NCBI RefSeq assembly: GCF_013337045.2
Contig: NZ_CP118260.1
Coordinates: forward strand, 310,001-374,000
Length of the DNA: 64,000 nt
Reading direction: 5' to 3'
DNA from: Agrobacterium vitis
GTDB lineage: Bacteria > Pseudomonadota > Alphaproteobacteria > Rhizobiales > Rhizobiaceae
Part shown: positions 37,236 through 46,880 of the stretch, piece after piece
How the letters are laid out: each line of letters opens with the position of its first letter
Numbering within the stretch: the first letter of the stretch is position 1
The notes under the pieces: generated by a model
Seen by the model: the letters and a program-made list of their open reading frames with translations, nothing else
What the model was told of the DNA's origin: nothing
Database searches by the model: none
Program-made: the position numbers and the translations under genes

Positions 37236-37901
37236 ATGAAGGCCGGATGCATGTCTGAAAACGCGGGGCGTTGGCTGCGAGACGAAATTGAAAATGCGAT
37301 TTTGTCCCATGAATTCGCACCCGGTCTCCGCTTGGATGAGACCTTGCTGGCTAACCGGTTCGGTGTGTCACGCACACCCGTGCGCGAAGCGCTGATGCAG
37401 TTGAACGCCATTGGCCTCATCGAGATCCGTCCGCGCCGTGGCGCCGTGGTTATCGATCCGGGGCCGCACCGTATCTATCAAATGTTCGAGGTTATGGCCG
37501 AGCTGGAAGGTCTGGCCGGTTCGCTTGCCGCCCGTCGGCTGGATGAGCAATCCAAAGAGGCGATCCTTGATGCCCATAAGCGGTGCGAAATCTCCGCGGG
37601 TGCTGGTGACAGCGATAGCTATTATTATGACAACGAAGCCTTTCACAAGGCGATCTATGCGGCAAGCCGAAGTGAATTTCTGGAGGAGCAGTGCAACCAG
37701 TTGCATCGTCGCCTGCGACCCTACAGGCGGCTGCAATTGCGGGTGCGCAACCGCTTGTCGACGTCATTTTCCGAACATGGGGCGATTGTTGAGGCGCTTT
37801 TCCGAGGCGATGTCGAGGAGACAAGACGGCTGCTCGGAATGCATGTGGCCGTTCAGGGTGAAAGGTTCAGCGACCTCGTTGCCAATATGGCTGCACGGTG
37901 A
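37236..37901 (+). CDS. matR: GntR-family malonate regulator MatR
   Basis: A 221-aa regulator: winged helix (LDETLLANRFGVSRTPVREALMQLN, about residues 32-56) and an FCD-type ligand domain with metal-ligand-like residues (DNEAFHKAIYAASRS). Position divergent to matABC and the known rhizobial arrangement support the name; it should release the operator in response to malonate. ATG 37251 is an alternative start. Confidence 0.9.
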   Translation: MKAGCMSENAGRWLRDEIENAILSHEFAPGLRLDETLLANRFGVSRTPVREALMQLNAIGLIEIRPRRGAVVIDPGPHRIYQMFEVMAELEGLAGSLAARRLDEQSKEAILDAHKRCEISAGAGDSDSYYYDNEAFHKAIYAASRSEFLEEQCNQLHRRLRPYRRLQLRVRNRLSTSFSEHGAIVEALFRGDVEETRRLLGMHVAVQGERFSDLVANMAAR

Positions 37902-37960
37902 TTAGAGTATTATAATTGCGTTTTGGTCTCTTACAGTCTGTTCAAGAATTGCTGTTGGCC

Positions 37961-38060
37961 TGGCGAAAATGGTGATTTCGAGAACCGGAACGGAGCGTAC
38001 TTAATGTACGTGAGTACAAGCATTCCAGGAAAAGTGCGAAGCGGTTTTCCGTTTGGAAAT
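37961..38060. repeat. Rhizobial intergenic repeat mosaic
   Basis: The gap between matR and the LuxR-type gene (37902-38149) has no gene but carries two repeat-like units: a CGTAC-TTAAT-GTACG palindrome (37996-38010) preceded by GAGAACCGGAACGGA, and GGAAAAGTGCGAAGCGGTTT plus TCC (38028-38050), which resembles the GGGAAAA/TTTTCCC box of the repeats at 1803 and 28101. Such units are common between genes in Rhizobiaceae. Confidence 0.5.
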
Positions 38061-38149
38061 GCGAATGAAGCAGGCAAGCGCAGAAATTTCCATTTGCAGA
38101 CGGCCAGCGGCGATTATTGGATAGACTGTTAGGCAGACTGTAAGCGCTG

Positions 38150-40489
38150 ATGTCGAAGCATAATGCGAAATCCATGACCTCACCCCCCGATGCGCCGATT
38201 GCGCGAAGCGATCTGATCGCGCGCATTGTCCATGACGTCAGCCCTGTCATTGTCGTGACTGCGCCCGCAGGCTTCGGCAAGACCTGGCTTCTTCAGGCAT
38301 TGATCGTCGCGCTGGGGGCTGATGCCGCCCGGTGGACGGTGTATGATCGCCCAACCATTTCTCCCGATCTTTCGCGGCTTGAGCAAGGACATCGCTATGC
38401 CGTTGCCCTGCGCCCCGGCGAGAGCTTGCCCGGACTGGACCGGCTGCGCCTTTATGGTCAGGTTCTGGATCTTGATGGTGAGGATCTTCTGCTGCCTCAG
38501 GACGGGTTAAGCCATCGTGACTGGGACAGGTGTGCAGGCTGGCCAGTCCTGTTGTCGCCGGGGGTAGATTGTCAGGATGCGCTGGCTGGACAGAGCCGGC
38601 TTTCGACGTTTCTGGGCGACGACTGTCTGGCTGGCCTGGATGATGCTGATATGTCGGCGCTGCTGGTCTGTGGACAGGATTGGCCGTCCTGGCTTGCCAT
38701 GCGTCTGCCGCCGCTTGCACATTCCGCCACCGCAGCCTGCCAAAGGATCAACAGCGCCTTGCCCGGCGCGCTGGAGCAAGAAATGCTCCGGCGTCTTGCC
38801 GATCCGTCCCGGACTGCTGATCCGTCTGGCGTTCTCGCGCAGGCTTTACGTCGAAACCCGCGAAATCTGGAGGTGGTGATCCTGCGATTGCTGGCGTGCA
38901 ATCAGGGCAAGGACGCGCTGGCACTGTTTTGCAAGACAGGCGGCTGGTTTCTCTATTATCGGCTGGGCCATGATGCGTTCTTGCGTGTGGTGACAGGTCT
39001 TGAGGCGGGCTGTGATGATCTACCGGAAGAATTGGCCATCAGTCGCGCCTTTCTGATGATCAAAGCCGGTGATGTGGCATGGGCAATGCAATTTCTGGTC
39101 CAGTGCTTCGGTGTGGAAATGCGCAATGTTTTGGCCGTTTTCTCGCGCGACAGTGCGCTTTCCCTACGTGTCAGACTGTTTCGTATCACGGTCCTGATTT
39201 ATGAGGATGTTGCGCCGACCGATAGATTGCTGGAAGCGCTGTTTGAGATTGGTGGCGAGTTACCGCTGGGCGAGCCGGAGCAGCGCGGATCATTTTACAA
39301 CGCCATGCTGGAGTTTTTCCTTCGGCTCCGGCGCTACGAAGAGGCAAATGGCATGGCCGAAAAGGCCATGAAGGCCTATCGGCAGGCGGATTGTCCCATT
39401 CTTTGCTTCTACATAGCGCTGCATCAATCGGTGCTCAGCCTTTTGACCTCCGATTTCAACCGTATGGACCAGTCTCTGCGGCTTGCCGAGGACATGCTGG
39501 CAAAAACAGGCTTTGACAGTCCCGGAGATCGTCGCTTTCTTGATCTGCTGACAGCTTGCATGGCCTATGAAAACGGCGAGCCAGCGGTGCTGCTTGGCTT
39601 TTTGCAAGAAGAGATGGCCGCACTGATTGCGGGCGAGTTGTGGCCAAGTCTGGCCGATGTCGCCATCTACTACGGCAGCCAAGCCTTGAGCGTCCACATG
39701 TCCACCCGCGTCGCTCTTCGCTTTCTGGATGGCTGGAGCGTTTACCAGCCGATGAACCGGCAGTTTCGTCTCTCCCTGGATGTGCGCAAGGCGCAGATCC
39801 TGCAAAGCGGTAATTGCTGGGGTGATGCGACCCGGCTTCTTGCACCGTTGCGGGCCGGATTTGATCGGGTGTGGATTGAAAGCGCGCAGGAGGCTTTGGC
39901 CCGTCTGGCGGGTCGAGACGAGATTACGCTGGCCTTGAGCTGGCTGCGGCAAATCTCCTACGAGCGCCCGGGTTTTCCCCATCTCGACCGCAAGCTTGAG
40001 GTGATGCTGACCAACCCGCATCTGCTGGTCCGGCAGGAAATTGCGGTTTCCCTCTGGTTGGCCTTTGTCTTGCGGCAAACGCAGCAAAATTCCAGAGCTC
40101 GCACTCTGCTGCGGCAGGTGTTTGAACGCTGCGCAAGCCATGGAGGGTTGACGGCCCTTTCAGAGGAATGGCTGTTTCTCGATCAGCTGCTGCAAGACAA
40201 GCGGATAGTCGAATTCGTGATGGCGGCCACCCCGGCGCGGGCTATCCTGCGGCGGCTGGACAAGGGGCGTCACAGCAGTCTTGCGGCGGCCCGAACCCGG
40301 CTGACCCAGCAGGAGCTGAAAATCCTGACCATGCTGGCGGAAGGCGCCTCCAACAAGCTGATTGCCCGCAACAGCGGCATTTCAGAGCCGACGGTGAAAT
40401 TTCATCTGAAAAATGTCTATCGCAAACTGGGCTGCTCCCGGCGACACGAGGCGATTGCGGCGGCAAAGGCGCTGGGGTGGGTGCGCTAA
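38150..40489 (+). CDS. MalT-like large LuxR-family transcriptional activator
   Basis: A 779-aa one-component regulator. N-terminal NTPase with P-loop VTAPAGFGKTWLL (about residues 40-52), a long helical TPR-like middle (about 230-690) for inducer sensing, and a C-terminal LuxR helix-turn-helix (LTQQELKILTMLAEGASNKLIARNSGISEPTVKFHLKNVYRKLG split around residues 715-760). Proteins of this build are ATP-dependent activators that multimerise on direct repeats. It is encoded directly upstream of the third peptide importer/HyuA/DUF917 operon, in front of which lies a suitable direct repeat. Confidence 0.88.
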   Translation: MSKHNAKSMTSPPDAPIARSDLIARIVHDVSPVIVVTAPAGFGKTWLLQALIVALGADAARWTVYDRPTISPDLSRLEQGHRYAVALRPGESLPGLDRLRLYGQVLDLDGEDLLLPQDGLSHRDWDRCAGWPVLLSPGVDCQDALAGQSRLSTFLGDDCLAGLDDADMSALLVCGQDWPSWLAMRLPPLAHSATAACQRINSALPGALEQEMLRRLADPSRTADPSGVLAQALRRNPRNLEVVILRLLACNQGKDALALFCKTGGWFLYYRLGHDAFLRVVTGLEAGCDDLPEELAISRAFLMIKAGDVAWAMQFLVQCFGVEMRNVLAVFSRDSALSLRVRLFRITVLIYEDVAPTDRLLEALFEIGGELPLGEPEQRGSFYNAMLEFFLRLRRYEEANGMAEKAMKAYRQADCPILCFYIALHQSVLSLLTSDFNRMDQSLRLAEDMLAKTGFDSPGDRRFLDLLTACMAYENGEPAVLLGFLQEEMAALIAGELWPSLADVAIYYGSQALSVHMSTRVALRFLDGWSVYQPMNRQFRLSLDVRKAQILQSGNCWGDATRLLAPLRAGFDRVWIESAQEALARLAGRDEITLALSWLRQISYERPGFPHLDRKLEVMLTNPHLLVRQEIAVSLWLAFVLRQTQQNSRARTLLRQVFERCASHGGLTALSEEWLFLDQLLQDKRIVEFVMAATPARAILRRLDKGRHSSLAAARTRLTQQELKILTMLAEGASNKLIARNSGISEPTVKFHLKNVYRKLGCSRRHEAIAAAKALGWVR

Positions 40490-40511
40490 TAGTTCATCAC
40501 TGAAATGCCTT

Positions 40512-40545
40512 AAAACCTATCCTTATTTTGTAAAAACCTATCCTT
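40512..40545. promoter_or_regulatory. Direct-repeat activator site upstream of the third importer operon
   Basis: AAAACCTATCCTT occurs at 40512-40524 and again at 40533-40545, exactly 21 bp apart (two helical turns), between the LuxR-type gene and the permease gene. This is the geometry used by MalT-like activators; the complementary strand reads AAGGATAGG. Confidence 0.6.
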
Positions 40546-40605
40546 CGTCCGCATTGCTCTTGCCCGTCCTTCCGCGCCACCATGGCGCAAAGAGGGAATG
40601 GCGGG

Positions 40606-41634
40606 ATGATTTTGCATGTTGTCGAACAGATCGCGAGGCGGGTTTTCTCCGTGGTCATGGTGCTGTTCGTGCTGTCTTTGATGATTTTTGCGCTGGCCCG
40701 CGTGGTGCCCGGTGATCCGGCCCGCATGGCGCTTGGGCCGTCCGCATCGCAGGAGCAGGTCACGGCGCTGAGCCGCGAAATGGGCCTCGATCAGCCGGTC
40801 ATTGTGCAATATGGCCGGTATATCGCCAACGCCCTGCAAGGCGATCTTGGCCAATCGCTGTCGTCGCATCGTCCGGTCATTCATGATGTTGTCGAATTTC
40901 TTCCCGCCACGCTGGAGCTTGTGGTGGTTACGGTCATTCTGGATCTGCTGATTGCCATTCCGCTAGGCGTCATTACGGCACGCCATCGCAACACCTGGAT
41001 CGATAATCTCGGACGGCTGTTTTCCATGGTTGGCGTCACGGTGCCGTCCTTTCTGTTTGCTATTGGCCTGCAATTGTTTGCGGCGAATTTTCTGCCGGGT
41101 TGGCCTTTGTTGGGGCAGGTGAATTTCGATCTTCACGCCCCCGCCGGGCCAACCGGCTTTCTGCTGGTGGATAGCCTGCTCCATGGCCGGTTTGATGTGT
41201 TCACCGATGCCCTTCAGCATCTGCTCTTTCCTGGACTGGCGCTGGCCATGGCCGGTATTGGCCAGATCACCCGCATCATGCGCTCGGCAATGATTGAAAA
41301 TCAGCGCAAGGACCATGTGTTGACGTTGCTGAGTTTTGGCGTGCCGGATTATGTCGTGACCTTTCGCTACCTGCTCAAGCTGTCGTCTGTTGCGCCGCTG
41401 ACCATCATGGGGCTGGAATTTGCCTCGCTGATTGGCAATGCCTTTGTGGTGGAAATGGTGTTTGGCTGGGGCGGTTTTGCTTCCTATGGTCTCAATGCCA
41501 TTTTGCAAAAAGACCTGAACGCTCTAATGGCTGTGGTGCTGATTTCCGGCCTGTTTTTCATCCTCGCCAATCTTGTCATCGATCTCACTGTCAGCCTGAT
41601 TGATCCGCGCCTGCGTTTTCGGGGAGGCCAATGA
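40606..41634 (+). CDS. Peptide-type ABC transporter permease (DppB-like)
   Basis: A 342-aa DppB-type permease: VVEQIARRVFSVVMVLFVLSL, LARVVPGDPARMALG, and a large periplasmic loop near residues 165-205. The EAA loop is divergent (KDHVLTLLSFGVPDYVVTFRYLLKLSSVAPLTI), lacking the usual RTARAKG. ATG 40606 is chosen because AGAGGGA lies 8 nt upstream. It overlaps the next gene by 4 bp. Confidence 0.88.
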   Translation: MILHVVEQIARRVFSVVMVLFVLSLMIFALARVVPGDPARMALGPSASQEQVTALSREMGLDQPVIVQYGRYIANALQGDLGQSLSSHRPVIHDVVEFLPATLELVVVTVILDLLIAIPLGVITARHRNTWIDNLGRLFSMVGVTVPSFLFAIGLQLFAANFLPGWPLLGQVNFDLHAPAGPTGFLLVDSLLHGRFDVFTDALQHLLFPGLALAMAGIGQITRIMRSAMIENQRKDHVLTLLSFGVPDYVVTFRYLLKLSSVAPLTIMGLEFASLIGNAFVVEMVFGWGGFASYGLNAILQKDLNALMAVVLISGLFFILANLVIDLTVSLIDPRLRFRGGQ

Positions 41635-42509
41635 TGGGCCCCAATTCTATGATGAACAAGCGCGACCTCTCAGCCGGTTACATGAACTGGTATCGATTTT
41701 CCCGCAATCCTGCTGCTTTGATCGGTGCGTTGATTGTGATTTCGGTCGTGGTCATGGCGATCCTTGCACCGCTGATCACGCCCTTTCCAAGCCATATCGG
41801 CTCCATTGTCGATTTTCGCCATCGGCACAATCCGCCGAACCTCATCAACTGGTTTGGAACCGACAAGGTGGGCCGCGATCTGTTCACCCGCACCATTTTT
41901 GGCTTTCGCGTCTCGCTGCTGCTGGTGTTTGGCGTGTTGGGGATTTCGGTGCCTGTTGGTGCGGTGCTGGGCCTGTGTGCCGGTTATTTCGGCGGCTGGA
42001 CAGAGCGGCTGATCACCGGGTTTACCAATATCATGCTGGCTATTCCGCCACTGGTGATGGCGCTGGCGATTGGCAATGTGCTGGAGCCAAACCTGATCAA
42101 TGCGATGATTGCGATTACGCTTTTGTGGTGGACATGGCATGCGCGGCTTGTCTACCGCGTCACAGTCTCGATTGCCGGTGAAGATTTTATCGAGGCGGCA
42201 CGTCTCGCCGGTGCCGGGCCTATCCATATCCTGTTTCGGGAAATCCTGCCCAATTGCATTGCGGTGATTTCGGTGAAGACCACGCTGGATGCGGCCTTTG
42301 TCATCCTGTTTGGCGCAACCTTGTCCTTCCTCGGTTTTGGCGTGAAGCCGCCAACGCCGGACCTTGGCTCGATGGTGGCCGATGGGCGTCAGTTTCTGCC
42401 AGAAAAATGGTGGGAAGTGCTGGCTCCTGGTGGTGCGATTTTTTACGCCACTCTCGGCTTTAACCTGCTGGGCGATGGCCTGCGCGACATGTTTGATGTG
42501 GAGGCGTGA
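41631..42509 (+). CDS. Peptide-type ABC transporter permease (DppC-like)
   Basis: A 292-aa DppC-type permease: NPAALIGALIVISVVVMAILAPL, NWFGTDKVGRDLFTRTIFGFRVSL, EAA loop AARLAGAGPIHILFREILPN, ending [12 protein letters not shown]. Translationally coupled to the upstream permease and ending 2 nt before the ATPase ATG. Confidence 0.92.
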   Translation: MMGPNSMMNKRDLSAGYMNWYRFSRNPAALIGALIVISVVVMAILAPLITPFPSHIGSIVDFRHRHNPPNLINWFGTDKVGRDLFTRTIFGFRVSLLLVFGVLGISVPVGAVLGLCAGYFGGWTERLITGFTNIMLAIPPLVMALAIGNVLEPNLINAMIAITLLWWTWHARLVYRVTVSIAGEDFIEAARLAGAGPIHILFREILPNCIAVISVKTTLDAAFVILFGATLSFLGFGVKPPTPDLGSMVADGRQFLPEKWWEVLAPGGAIFYATLGFNLLGDGLRDMFDVEA

Positions 42510-42511
42510 CC

Positions 42512-44179
42512 ATGGCTGATCCCTTGCTGAGTGTGCAGGATTTGACGGTTGCCTTCTCCGGCTATGGTCGGGTGAACCGGGTGTTGCACGACATCTCCTT
42601 CACCATCGATGCCGGAGAGCGGGTCGCCCTAATTGGCGAAACCGGATCGGGTAAATCCGTCACGTCAAAGGCCATTCTCGGCACGTTGCCAAACAATGCC
42701 AAGGTGGAGGCGGGCGCAATTGCCTATCGCGGACGGCAATTGTTGAGCCTGCCATCAGGTGAACGCAACAAGCTGAAAGGCACAGCCTTTTCCATCATCA
42801 TGCAGGACCCGCTGTCCTCCTTCAACCCGGTGTTTCGCATTGGTCGGCATCTGGAAGATGTGATGCATTATGCTGATCGCAATCAAGGCATCTATGACAC
42901 GCCGAAGGGGCGCAAGCAGCGGATTTTCGAGGTGTTGCGCAAGGTGCAACTGGGCGATGTTGAGCGGGTGTTCAACGCCTGGCCGTTCGAGCTGTCAGGC
43001 GGTATGCGCCAAAGGGTGTTGATTGCGCTGGCGCTTTTGCATCAGCCCGATCTGTTGATTGCCGACGAGCCGGGCACGGCACTGGATGTGACCACGCAGG
43101 ATGAAATCTTGCGGCTGATCAATCGGCTGGTGTCGGAAGAAGGCCTGTCACTGCTGATGATCACCCACAATCTCGGCGTGGTGCGCCAGACGGCGGACCG
43201 GGTGATTGTGATGCAGCATGGCCGCATTGTCGAACAGGGACCGTTGAAAGCCGTATTTCAGGCCCCACAACAGGCCTATACCCGCGAGCTGATGGCGGCG
43301 GTGCCGCCGCTCTATGGCGAGGGTGTGGTTGATCAGCCGGTCAGTGACAAAGCTCCGATCATCACTCTGAGTAATGTGCGCAAACTCTATGCCAAGCGGG
43401 CGCTGTTTGGCGCAAAACGCGGCCATCTGGCCGTCAACAACATCAATCTTCACGTCAATGAGGGCGAAATCTTTGGCCTTGCCGGAGAAAGCGGCTCTGG
43501 CAAAACCACGCTGGCGCGGATGATGATGAACCTATTGCAGCCCAGCGGTGGCGAGATTGTTGTGCGCGGAACGCCCAGAGCGGGCGCTTTGCGCCTCAGC
43601 CAGATTGTCTACCAAAATCCCGGCACATCGCTGAACCCCAAACGCACGGTGGCGCAGATTTTGGCTGTTCCCTTGGCCCATGTTGGTCTCGATAAGGAGC
43701 AACGTAAATCACGCATGGTCGAGCTTCTGGACCTCGTGCGCCTGCCCGCCAATTTCGTCTCAAAATATCCGCATGAACTTTCCGGCGGGCAAAAGCAGCG
43801 GGTGGCGATTGCGCGCGCCTTGGCGGCCAATCCGCAGATCATCATTCTGGATGAGCCAACATCGGCGCTGGATGTCTCGGTGCAGAAAACCGTGATTGAG
43901 CTGCTGTTGGACCTGCGCGCAAAGCTCGGTCTGACCTATGTGATTATCTCTCATGATCTGTCTTTGATGCGCAATTTCTGCTCGCGCATTGTCATCATGT
44001 ACAAGGGCGAAATCGTCGAGCAAGGCACGCCTGCCGAGGTATTCGCACAGGCCCACCACCCCTACACCCGCGCCCTCATTGCTGCCATTCCGGTTCTGAC
44101 CGATGCGCAAGAGGCGTTGAAACCCACCATTAGTGAAGAGGAACGAGGCCGCTTTCTGGTGCAAAGCACCGGACATTGA
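42512..44179 (+). CDS. Double ABC ATPase for peptide-type importer
   Basis: A 555-aa fused DppD-DppF-type ATPase. Domain 1: [41 protein letters not shown]. Domain 2: GESGSGKT, IVYQNPGTSLNPKR, LSGGQKQRV, IIILDEPTSAL. The Cys-rich C-terminal extension of DppD/F is missing. GGAGG sits 7 nt ahead of ATG 42512. Confidence 0.92.
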   Translation: MADPLLSVQDLTVAFSGYGRVNRVLHDISFTIDAGERVALIGETGSGKSVTSKAILGTLPNNAKVEAGAIAYRGRQLLSLPSGERNKLKGTAFSIIMQDPLSSFNPVFRIGRHLEDVMHYADRNQGIYDTPKGRKQRIFEVLRKVQLGDVERVFNAWPFELSGGMRQRVLIALALLHQPDLLIADEPGTALDVTTQDEILRLINRLVSEEGLSLLMITHNLGVVRQTADRVIVMQHGRIVEQGPLKAVFQAPQQAYTRELMAAVPPLYGEGVVDQPVSDKAPIITLSNVRKLYAKRALFGAKRGHLAVNNINLHVNEGEIFGLAGESGSGKTTLARMMMNLLQPSGGEIVVRGTPRAGALRLSQIVYQNPGTSLNPKRTVAQILAVPLAHVGLDKEQRKSRMVELLDLVRLPANFVSKYPHELSGGQKQRVAIARALAANPQIIILDEPTSALDVSVQKTVIELLLDLRAKLGLTYVIISHDLSLMRNFCSRIVIMYKGEIVEQGTPAEVFAQAHHPYTRALIAAIPVLTDAQEALKPTISEEERGRFLVQSTGH

Positions 44180-44203
44180 CCCGTTGTTGAAAGGAAAACA
44201 TAC

Positions 44204-45757
44204 GTGTACCGATTGGGAATAGATGTGGGCGGCACCAATACGGATGCTGTGGTCATGCAAGGCGGCAAGGTTCTGTCCGGGATCAAGGCTCCAACGTCGG
44301 AGGATGTCACCACTGGCGTGGTTGAGGCCATGGAAGGGGCGATCAAAGCCGCAGGCATTGACCGCAGCCTCGTGACCAACGTGATGATCGGCACTACCCA
44401 TTTCACCAATGCGGTGATTGAGCGCAAGCATATGACGCAGGTGGCCGCCATCCGCCTCGGCCTGCCCGCCACCGCCTGCTTGCCGCCAGCCATCGACTGG
44501 CCGGAAGACCTGAAACCCGTGGTTGGCAAGCACGGCTATATGGTGCGCGGCGGTTATGAATTTGATGGCCGCGAAATTTCGCCACTGGATGAAGATGAGA
44601 TCAAGCGCATTGCCGGTGAAATCCGCGCCAACAATCTCAAGGCCGCAGCCGTCACGTGTGTATTCGGCCCGATCAATGCGGCGATGGAGCAGCGGACCAA
44701 GGCAATTTTGCAGGAGCATTGCCCCGGCTTGCCGGTGGTGATGTCCACCGATATTGGCCGTATCGGGTTGCTGGAGCGCGAAAGTGCGGCGATCATGAAC
44801 GCCAGCCTGTTGGAACTGGCCTATAAAACCGTGCGGGCCTTTGGCGAAGCGCTCAAAAGTGCTGGTCTCACTTGCCCCTTCCACATCACCCAAAACGACG
44901 GCACGCTGATGGCGGCAGAGACGGTGAAGGATTTCCCGGTTCTGACCTTTGCCTCCGGCCCCACCAATTCCATGCGCGGTGCGGCCTTCCTCACCGGCGT
45001 GCAGGAAGCGATTGTGGTCGATATTGGCGGCACGACCTCGGACGTTGGGGCGCTGCATCTGGGCTTTCCACGTCAGGCAGCCACGGTGGTGGATGTTGGC
45101 GGCGTGCGCACCAATTTCCGTATGCCAGATGTGTTTTCCATCGGTCTGGGCGGCGGTTCGCTGGTGCGTGGGGACGCGGAAACAGTTACCGTTGGGCCAC
45201 AATCGGTGGGCTATCGTATCACCTCTGAAGCTAAAGTGTTTGGCGGCGCAACGCTGACGGCTACCGATATTGCCGTGGCCGCTGGCCATGCCGATGTGGG
45301 CGATAAGAGCAAGGTGGCCGATGTCTCCCCAGAGCTTGCCAAGGCAGCGCTTGCGCGCATCCACCAGATGCTGGAAAATGCCATTGAGCGCAGCCGGGTT
45401 TCTCCAGAGCCTATTCCGGTCATCGCCGTTGGTGGCGGCTCTATCCTGATGCCGGATAAGTTGGGTGATTTTCAGATTATCCGGCCCGAAAACTTCTCGG
45501 TTGCCAATGCCGTTGGTGCTGCCATTGCCCAGATTTCTGGCGAAGTAGACCGGGTCTTTGCCCTTGAAAATGGCCTGACCCGCGAGCTGTGCCTGAAGCA
45601 GGCCGAAGAGGAAGCCACGAAAAACGCCGTTGCTGCCGGGGCTGATCCAACCACCATTCAGGTGATTGAGCGTGAAGATGTGCCTCTGGCCTATCTGCCC
45701 GGCAATGCCACCCGCATCCACGTGAAGGTCGTGGGTGAGATGGGAGGGCAGCTATGA
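44204..45757 (+). CDS. Hydantoinase/oxoprolinase family protein (HyuA-like), short form
   Basis: A 517-aa ATP-using HyuA-type protein with the sugar-kinase-like fold: phosphate motif GIDVGGTNTDAV (residues 5-16), TNVMIGTTHFTNAVIER, STDIGRIGLLERESA, VDIGGTTSDVGAL and FSIGLGGGSLVRG. Full-length HyuA subunits are near 650-700 aa, so about 150-180 C-terminal residues are absent, and no HyuB gene accompanies it. Relatives open cyclic amides such as hydantoins or 5-oxoproline with ATP. The start is GTG 44204 behind AAAGGA. It overlaps the first DUF917 gene by 4 bp, so the two probably act together. Confidence 0.87.
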   Translation: MYRLGIDVGGTNTDAVVMQGGKVLSGIKAPTSEDVTTGVVEAMEGAIKAAGIDRSLVTNVMIGTTHFTNAVIERKHMTQVAAIRLGLPATACLPPAIDWPEDLKPVVGKHGYMVRGGYEFDGREISPLDEDEIKRIAGEIRANNLKAAAVTCVFGPINAAMEQRTKAILQEHCPGLPVVMSTDIGRIGLLERESAAIMNASLLELAYKTVRAFGEALKSAGLTCPFHITQNDGTLMAAETVKDFPVLTFASGPTNSMRGAAFLTGVQEAIVVDIGGTTSDVGALHLGFPRQAATVVDVGGVRTNFRMPDVFSIGLGGGSLVRGDAETVTVGPQSVGYRITSEAKVFGGATLTATDIAVAAGHADVGDKSKVADVSPELAKAALARIHQMLENAIERSRVSPEPIPVIAVGGGSILMPDKLGDFQIIRPENFSVANAVGAAIAQISGEVDRVFALENGLTRELCLKQAEEEATKNAVAAGADPTTIQVIEREDVPLAYLPGNATRIHVKVVGEMGGQL

Positions 45758-46878
45758 GCGCGATTATCTCCCAAAAGGATTATTTTGATCCGAAAGATCT
45801 CTGGATTCTCGATCACGATGATCTCCTGTCGCTGGAAATCGGCGCGGGCATTCTGGGGACCGGCGGCGGTGGCAATCCCTATATTGGCAAGCTGCGCGCC
45901 CGACAATTGCTGGATGAGGGCTATACGCTTTCCGTTCTGCCGCACCAGAAAATCCACGATGATGCGCTTTGCGTTTCCGTGGGCGGTATCGGTGCGCCGG
46001 TGGTTGGCATTGAGCGTTTGCGGGAGGGCCGGGAAGGCTTGCGGTGCATTCGGGCGTTGGAAGCGCATCTGGACCTATCCATCGATGCCATTGTCTGCGA
46101 GGAAATCGGTGGCTCCAATGCTATGGAGCCGCTGGTCGTGGCCGCTTTGACGGGCCTGCCGGTGATCGATTGTGATGGCATGGGCCGTGCCTTCCCGGAA
46201 ATGCAGATGACCACGTTTTCCATCTACGGGCATAGCTCTACGCCATCGGCCATGTGCGATGTGCATGGCAATGTCGTGCTGTTTCAGCATGCGGTGTCGG
46301 AGCTTTGGCACGAGCGCATGGCGCGGGCCTGCGTGGTAGCGCAGGGCGGAGCATCGACCCTGGCCTCGGCACCCATGACCGGGGCTTTTGTCAAGCAATT
46401 CGGCATTCCCAATTCCTACACGCAAGCCGTCAGCCTCGGGCAGGCAGTTAGGCTTGCGCAGAAAAACCACGATGACCCGATTGAAGCGATCTGCAAAAAG
46501 GAGAATGGCAAAAAGCTGTTCACCGGCAAGATCAACGATTTGAAGCGTCACTTGCGCGGCGGTTTTGTGCGCGGCGAAGTTCAGCTTTCCGGCATTGATG
46601 CCCACCACGGCGAAACCGGCTCGGTGCTGATCCAGAATGAAAATCTGGTGTTCTTCCACGATGGTGAGATGGAATGCTGCGTGCCAGACCTGATTCTGGT
46701 GCTGGATGTCGATAGCGGCGAAGCCATCACCACCGAAATGCTCCGCTATGGCCAGCGCGTCGCCATCGTTGCCTTGCCGTGCCATGGGTTGTTGCGCTCA
46801 CGCGAAGCGCTGGACGTGGTTGGCCCCAAGGCCTTCGGGCTGGATGGCATTGTCTATACCCCGATGAAGGGATCGTGA
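45754..46878 (+). CDS. DUF917 protein, first of a tandem pair
   Basis: A 374-aa DUF917 protein. N-terminal GAGILGTGGGGNPYIGKL (about residues 31-48), VCEEIGGSNAMEPL, LPVIDCDGMGRAFPEMQM and a C-terminal PDLILVLDVDSGEAITTEMLRYGQRV. Biochemical function is not established; DUF917 genes often neighbour hydantoinase/oxoprolinase genes, and here the gene is translationally coupled to one. It shares the fold-defining motifs with the next gene but is clearly diverged. Confidence 0.88.
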   Translation: MSAIISQKDYFDPKDLWILDHDDLLSLEIGAGILGTGGGGNPYIGKLRARQLLDEGYTLSVLPHQKIHDDALCVSVGGIGAPVVGIERLREGREGLRCIRALEAHLDLSIDAIVCEEIGGSNAMEPLVVAALTGLPVIDCDGMGRAFPEMQMTTFSIYGHSSTPSAMCDVHGNVVLFQHAVSELWHERMARACVVAQGGASTLASAPMTGAFVKQFGIPNSYTQAVSLGQAVRLAQKNHDDPIEAICKKENGKKLFTGKINDLKRHLRGGFVRGEVQLSGIDAHHGETGSVLIQNENLVFFHDGEMECCVPDLILVLDVDSGEAITTEMLRYGQRVAIVALPCHGLLRSREALDVVGPKAFGLDGIVYTPMKGS

Positions 46879-46880
46879 TC

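Noticed and set aside
43760..45721. 653-codon minus-strand open frame opposite the ATPase 3' end and hyuA.
   Set aside because: It is antisense to two clear genes, rich in His/Gly/Arg as expected of a complement frame, and without recognisable motifs.
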